A stretch of 64,000 nucleotides of DNA, from NCBI GenBank assembly GCA_001247695.2, contig LGRX02035104.1:21111-85110 (forward strand), in the 5' to 3' direction. The translations under genes were made by a program, and so were the position numbers. Below, piece after piece: positions 59,499 through 64,000 of the stretch (position 1 is its first letter; every line of letters begins with the position of its first letter). Under the pieces are notes generated by a model, which worked only from the letters and a program-made list of their open reading frames with translations, had not been told where the DNA came from and searched no databases. Source of the DNA: Cymbomonas tetramitiformis (Eukaryota > Chlorophyta > Pyramimonadophyceae > Pyramimonadales > Pyramimonadaceae).

Positions 59499-59933
59499 GT
59501 GAGGTCATGCCCTGATGATCAGACCCTCTCCGCCCTGGAGAAGCGGTCAGAGCCAGTGGAACCCCGACGCGCACGAGGACGCAGAGACCCTTGGGGCCAT
59601 CGACCCCATCCCAAGAGCGTGGCCTTCACCTCTGGAACCCGCTTGCGACGCACCTACCGCTCAGCTGGTGCCCCATCGCTGCCGAGGGATGACCTGACCA
59701 GCCACCCCCTTGCAGAAAGCACCCCCTTCGACGAGCCGTCACTACCTCTTGATGACGGCCCTGCTTACACACAGGCAAGGATCGAGGGTCGGAGGGGGCG
59801 GCGAGTTCCCCGGCACAGACCCCCCATTATGGGCAGCAACCGTGGAGAGCCCCGCGATCTTCGCCCCCAACCGCGTGTTGTCCTACCATTACCCAACTAT
59901 CAGTCCAACCTCGCAGACCCGCGAAGAGGCTAA
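59499..59933 (+). CDS. Pol N-terminal frame of the second gypsy element
   Basis: 144 codons opening on GTG; Arg/Pro-rich with FTSGTRLRRTYRSAGAPSLPRDD, which resembles FTWSADQRRQRHLDRTRTLRDEPSL near the Pol start of the first element. Sense then passes to another frame (open from about 59753), so this is either joined by a frameshift or broken by mutation. Confidence 0.5.
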   Translation: MRSCPDDQTLSALEKRSEPVEPRRARGRRDPWGHRPHPKSVAFTSGTRLRRTYRSAGAPSLPRDDLTSHPLAESTPFDEPSLPLDDGPAYTQARIEGRRGRRVPRHRPPIMGSNRGEPRDLRPQPRVVLPLPNYQSNLADPRRG

Positions 59934-62900
59934 CTGCGTGGCACTGGAAGAGAGATCTGTACTCCCTCCCTCTCGAGGTCGCCATGCAAAAGGTCCGCAG
60001 AGCTCTGCGCAAATCCCCGGAGGCTGCCAAAGACCTGGTGGATAAGATGTGGGAGCGCACCCGTAGCCGCATACGCTCTGGGAGTCGATCGCCAAAGGAG
60101 CACGTGAACCGCGCCAACCAGCTGGCAGAGAGGGTGCGCATTGCCCGCGAGCCTCAAGATCGCAGGGAGGGCCATCAGCGCATAGCATTGTGGCACCTCC
60201 TCTCACACGACGGCCGCCAGCAAGTCCTCGAGCCCTCTAGCGCCAGCTCCTCCGACCTCTACGCGGCTTGGAGAGAGCTGTCGCCCGCCGAGCAGCTGGA
60301 GGCGATCGCCACTTCGAGCCCAGACTCTTCCCCAGGTAGCAGGCTGTGGGGAAAAGAGGGCGCACGAAGAGCAGCAGCGAGATCCTCGGCATCTCTCTGC
60401 ACCCTGGACACTGAAGTGGGCACGATACCCGGGACAGTGGGAGACGTGGGCCTACCTGGCGCCTGGTGCAGTCTACACGCAGTACACCAGTACAAGATGA
60501 GGAAGCTGGGTCCCAGCCCCTTGGGAGCGTCCCCTCCATCATCCCCGCTGGTCGAGCCCACAACAGAGACGACATCTTCGCACCATAACAACGCGCCGGC
60601 CACCCCAGGAGGAAACCTTGAAGGTTCATCCGACTGCGCAGTGGCAGAGGAAACCTCTACACCCAGCTCGCTTTGCTTCACCCAACAGATGACCACCGTC
60701 AGAACGCATGAAGCAGATGAAGCGCCGCCACGTCTCGACAGCCACCCCATCGCTGAAGACCCCGAGGTGATGGAAGAGGAGCCCTCAGTCAATTCGCTCT
60801 GCTTCACCCAGCAGATGGCAGCAGCTGGGACCCCTGAGGCGAGAACTGATCACCAGAGCTCCCACCAACTCGCCCACAACTTCCCCACTAGCAGCTCTCA
60901 GCATGACGAGGACCTCCTCACCCATAGCAGTCTCACCAACAGTGTCGCTACCCATGTGAGCCCCACAGCAAGCGGCACTACCCACGTGAGCCCCACAGTA
61001 AGCGGCACTACTCATGTAAGCCCTACCACCAGCGGCACCACCCATGTGAGCCCTACCACCAGCGACACCACTCATGTCAGCCCCACCTCGAGCGAATGCA
61101 CCTCAGCGGGTACCCTGCTGACGGCGAGTGTAGGCAACCTCGTCAGCCACCCGACTGAAGATGTTGACTTGCTGGATGAGGAGTTCTACGCCGCGTGTAG
61201 GCAAACGTTGGAAGAATGCCGCGAGGCCTCGGACAACCTCCTCCCCAACCTTAAGTGCAAAAGCATACGCACGGATGGGGGAGTTCAGTGGAAGACCGAC
61301 ATTGAGGGTACCCTCGCAGCGGCACATGACGAAGAAGGACCGCTGCTGCTGGTGTTCTATGCAACCCTCAGAGGGCACACGGTCAAGGTGCTGATCGACT
61401 CGGGGGCCTCTGACAACTTCATCTCGGAGCAGAGCGCCAAGCGATGTGGCCTCACGACACGAGCTGGCTCCGAGATGCGAGTCACCTTAGCAGATGGATC
61501 TGTAAAGATCACTGGCGCCACCGCGTACGCCAAGTTTAACACACACACCACTACGGGCACCTATACAGAGAACGCCCTTGCCCTTCGAATCCTACCACTG
61601 GGCATACAGGTGGATGTTATCCTTGGCGGAAGGTGGTTGCGCAGTCACTCTCCTGTCACCCTGGGTTACGAAGGGAATGGTTCCGTCTCTTTCCTCAGGA
61701 AGTCCCGCAGTGGTAAGATTGGAGATCGTGTCACCATCACAGGCTGCTCTCCTGGGAAAGCATCTGGAGACAAGTCTCCGAAGGGCACGGCCTGTGCGGG
61801 ATTGGTGGATGAGGTGTTCCTGACCCCCGCTCAGTTGAAGAAGTACCTGGTGTACGCAGAGACGCAGAAGCTGCGCGGCAATGATGACCCGGGGATACAA
61901 CCCGCCTGGCTCATGATGGCCGAGAAGTCCCCCGATGATACTACTTCTGCCTTTGCAGCCACGGCTATCGACTCTGAGGACGCCGAACCCGCTGCGGACA
62001 CTGAAGATGCAGAAGTGGGCCCTGAGTGGACCCTCAAGTTTCAGGACTTCTGGGGCGAGGAGTACAAGAAGGAGATGACGACTGCTCTACCGAACATTGA
62101 TGGACTCAGACATGACCCCCAAGATGAGGCCAACATCAACCTGGACCCTGAGCTGAGCAAGAAGGGGCCGCCCTGCCAGCGCATCTACAAGAAGTCTGCA
62201 GAGGAACTCCGCCAACTTCGAGAACGCGTCGAGACCCTGATGTCCAAGGGCTACATCCGACCCTCGTCCAGCCCTTATGCAGCTCCATGCCTGATGGTCC
62301 CTAAACCAGGGAACCCCAAGGAGCTGCGACTGGTGATCGACTACCGGCTTCTCAACCGCCAGACAGTTAAGGACAAGTACCCCCTCCCGGACATCCAGAT
62401 GATGTTCGACGAGATGCAGGGTGCGAAGTTCTTCTCTTCATTCGACGCGGTGGATGGCTTCTGGCAAGTCCCGATGGCTCCAGGGGATGTCGAGAAGACC
62501 GCCTTCACCACCCAGATGGGGTCATATGAGTGGTTGGTCATGCCGCAGGGGCTGCAGAATTCGCCGTCTCAGTACCAGCGACGGATGCAGCGAGCTTTGG
62601 GCCATCTCCCATTTGTCCGGATCTTCATCGATGACGTGGTCGTCTTCAGCAACACCGCTGCAGAGCACTACGAACACGTCAAACAATTGCTCCTGACGTG
62701 CAGGGAGAAGGGCGTCTTCCTCAAGAGATCCAAGTGTCAACTGTTGAAGAAATCCTTGCGGTTCCTTGGTCACTGCATCTCCGCGGATGGCTGCAGACCC
62801 CAACACGACAAGGTGGCTGCAGTGAGGGACTGGCCCGAGCTGGAGACGGTTACCCACGTCAGGCAGTTCTTGGGCCTGGCGGGGTATTACCGCAGATTCA

Positions 62901-64000
62901 TTCACTGTTTCTCCGAGATCGCCCAGCCCCTCACCCGGTTGACCAAGTCGGACGTACCCTGGGAGTGGGGCCCCATGCAGCAGTGGGCCTTCGAGGAGCT
63001 GAAGAAGGCCCTCACATCAGCGCCAGTGCTCGCCTTGCCCAACATTAAGGGTGCCGCAGACGGCACAGCACCTTTCGTGGTGCAGACAGATGCCAGCGGC
63101 ATCGCCCTTGGGGGAGTACTGATGCAAGACAACGGAGATGGTCTTGGGCTGCGCGTGATAGCCTACGAGAGCCGCCAGTTCTCAGCCGCCGAACAGAACT
63201 ACCACACCGGCGAGCGAGAACTGGGTGCCCTGCATCATTGTACCACCGTCACCTGGCGGCATTACCTCATCTTCACCAACTTCCGCATCCAGGGTGATCA
63301 CCGCCCCCTTGAGTGGCTGATGGAACCTGGCAGAGAGCTCAGCCGCAGACAGGCACGCTGGTGCATGGATCTGGTGGAGGTGGGAGTTCCGCGAATGGAG
63401 TACATCAAGGGGGCACTACTGCTGGTACCAGACGCCTTGTCCAGAAGACCCGACTTCAAAGACAAGGACGTTCGCGAAGGGTTGAAGGAAGCAGGAGTGA
63501 TCGACCCCACCTCAGACCTGCCGAAAGACCCTCTGGCAACGCTGGAGTCTGAATACCTCTCCAGCTCACCACCCGCGGCTCATCCCCACTGGGCCCAGAC
63601 GGTCGACTGTTGGCTCTCAGCAGTGGAAACCCTCTCCGTGGCAGAGCAGGCCATGGACATGGGGGAGACCATCGCTCTCGTTAATCCGAAGCTCTATAAG
63701 GGGGTGAAGGAAGATCACCTCGACTTCGACATGCCTGACTGGCCTGAAGCTGATAGCGGCGCGAAGCCGACAGAAGCTCCACACGAACCCCCTGACCGAG
63801 CTCCACCTCAGATAAGGATAACGAGGAGTATGTCTCGCGCTGGGAAAGCCTCTACAACCCCAGCGCCCCCACGGTTGGTGTCACCGAAGACGCGAACGCC
63901 TACATCACGAGCTGATGCATCGGTGGCGCCCACTGAGAAGGTGCCAGCGAGCTCACCACCCCCACAGAAGACGCCCCAGCAGTCAGCTCCATCCCCGGTC
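59753..64000 (+). CDS. Gypsy Pol (protease, RT, RNase H), runs off the window
   Basis: Open without a stop from about 59753 to the window end; the first ATG is 59984. A Ser/Thr-rich linker holds five 10-residue THVSPTTSGT-type repeats (60950-61096) and two SLCFTQQM motifs. Retropepsin LIDSGASDNF (Asp codon at 61397); RT with LPDIQMMFDEM, FSSFDAVDGFW and IFIDD (Asp codons at 62630 and 62633); RNase H with QTDASG (Asp codon at 63089) and GERELGALHH; then a basic Pro/Ser linker. By analogy the methyltransferase-like domain and integrase should lie beyond 64000. The RT is close to that of the first element. Confidence 0.88.

Overview
This is repeat-dominated eukaryotic nuclear DNA. I found no ordinary single-copy host gene in 64 kb. 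The window is a nest of retrotransposons, DNA transposons, satellites and minisatellites. A LINE carrying both an AP-type and a restriction-like endonuclease (Dualen type, which I recall from Chlamydomonas), GC-rich Ty3/gypsy elements with methyltransferase-like domains, and an interstitial TTAGGG array fit a green-alga-like protist genome. The lineage is an inference.

Layout. 1-2.7 kb: decayed frame ending in the start of a gypsy reverse transcriptase. 2.7-8 kb: simple repeats, a hAT-type MITE (5668-5936) and a frameshifted Gag-like pseudogene. 8.1-8.8 kb: nine-copy minisatellite. 9.9-10.8 kb: an 885-bp terminal-inverted-repeat (TIR) element with 8-bp target-site duplications (TSDs). 11.3-13.3 kb: satellite of about 177 bp. 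13.5-15 kb: tRNA-like sequences with hairpins, split by a second hAT-type MITE. 15.8-19.6 kb: a TIR element holding a 5'-truncated Dualen copy on the minus strand. 20.2-25 kb: CA repeat, G-rich minisatellite, a duplicated hairpin module and other tandem repeats. 25-26.5 kb: end of a second methyltransferase-bearing retroelement (methyltransferase fragment, polypurine tract, LTR). 26.5-27.26 kb: element fragments and 185-bp satellite units.

27,257-43,271 is a full-length 16-kb Dualen-like LINE flanked by an 11-bp TSD. Nearly all of it is one reading frame of 5,117 codons: unknown N-terminal domain, coiled coil, four in-frame 474-bp repeats, Ulp1-like cysteine protease, AP-type endonuclease, reverse transcriptase, RNase H, and a restriction-like endonuclease with zinc finger.

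43.7-55.8 kb (minus strand) is a Ty3/gypsy element: Gag with zinc knuckle, then Pol (protease, RT, RNase H, an adenine-methyltransferase-like domain, integrase, chromodomain), then a cytosine-5 methyltransferase in the -1 frame, then a polypurine tract and an LTR-like end containing another ORF. Its pol is interrupted by a 1,973-bp TIR element with 9-bp TSDs (Mutator-like) that carries a five-unit array of the 185-bp satellite. 56.0-64.0 kb (plus strand) is a related gypsy element, head-to-head with the first and running off the window.

The most unusual content is the gypsy element with two different DNA methyltransferase-like modules, the giant Dualen polyprotein with internal exact-period repeats, and the 185-bp satellite that recurs as transposon cargo and as an insertion target. 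No database search was run; family names rest on motifs read by eye and recalled family knowledge.
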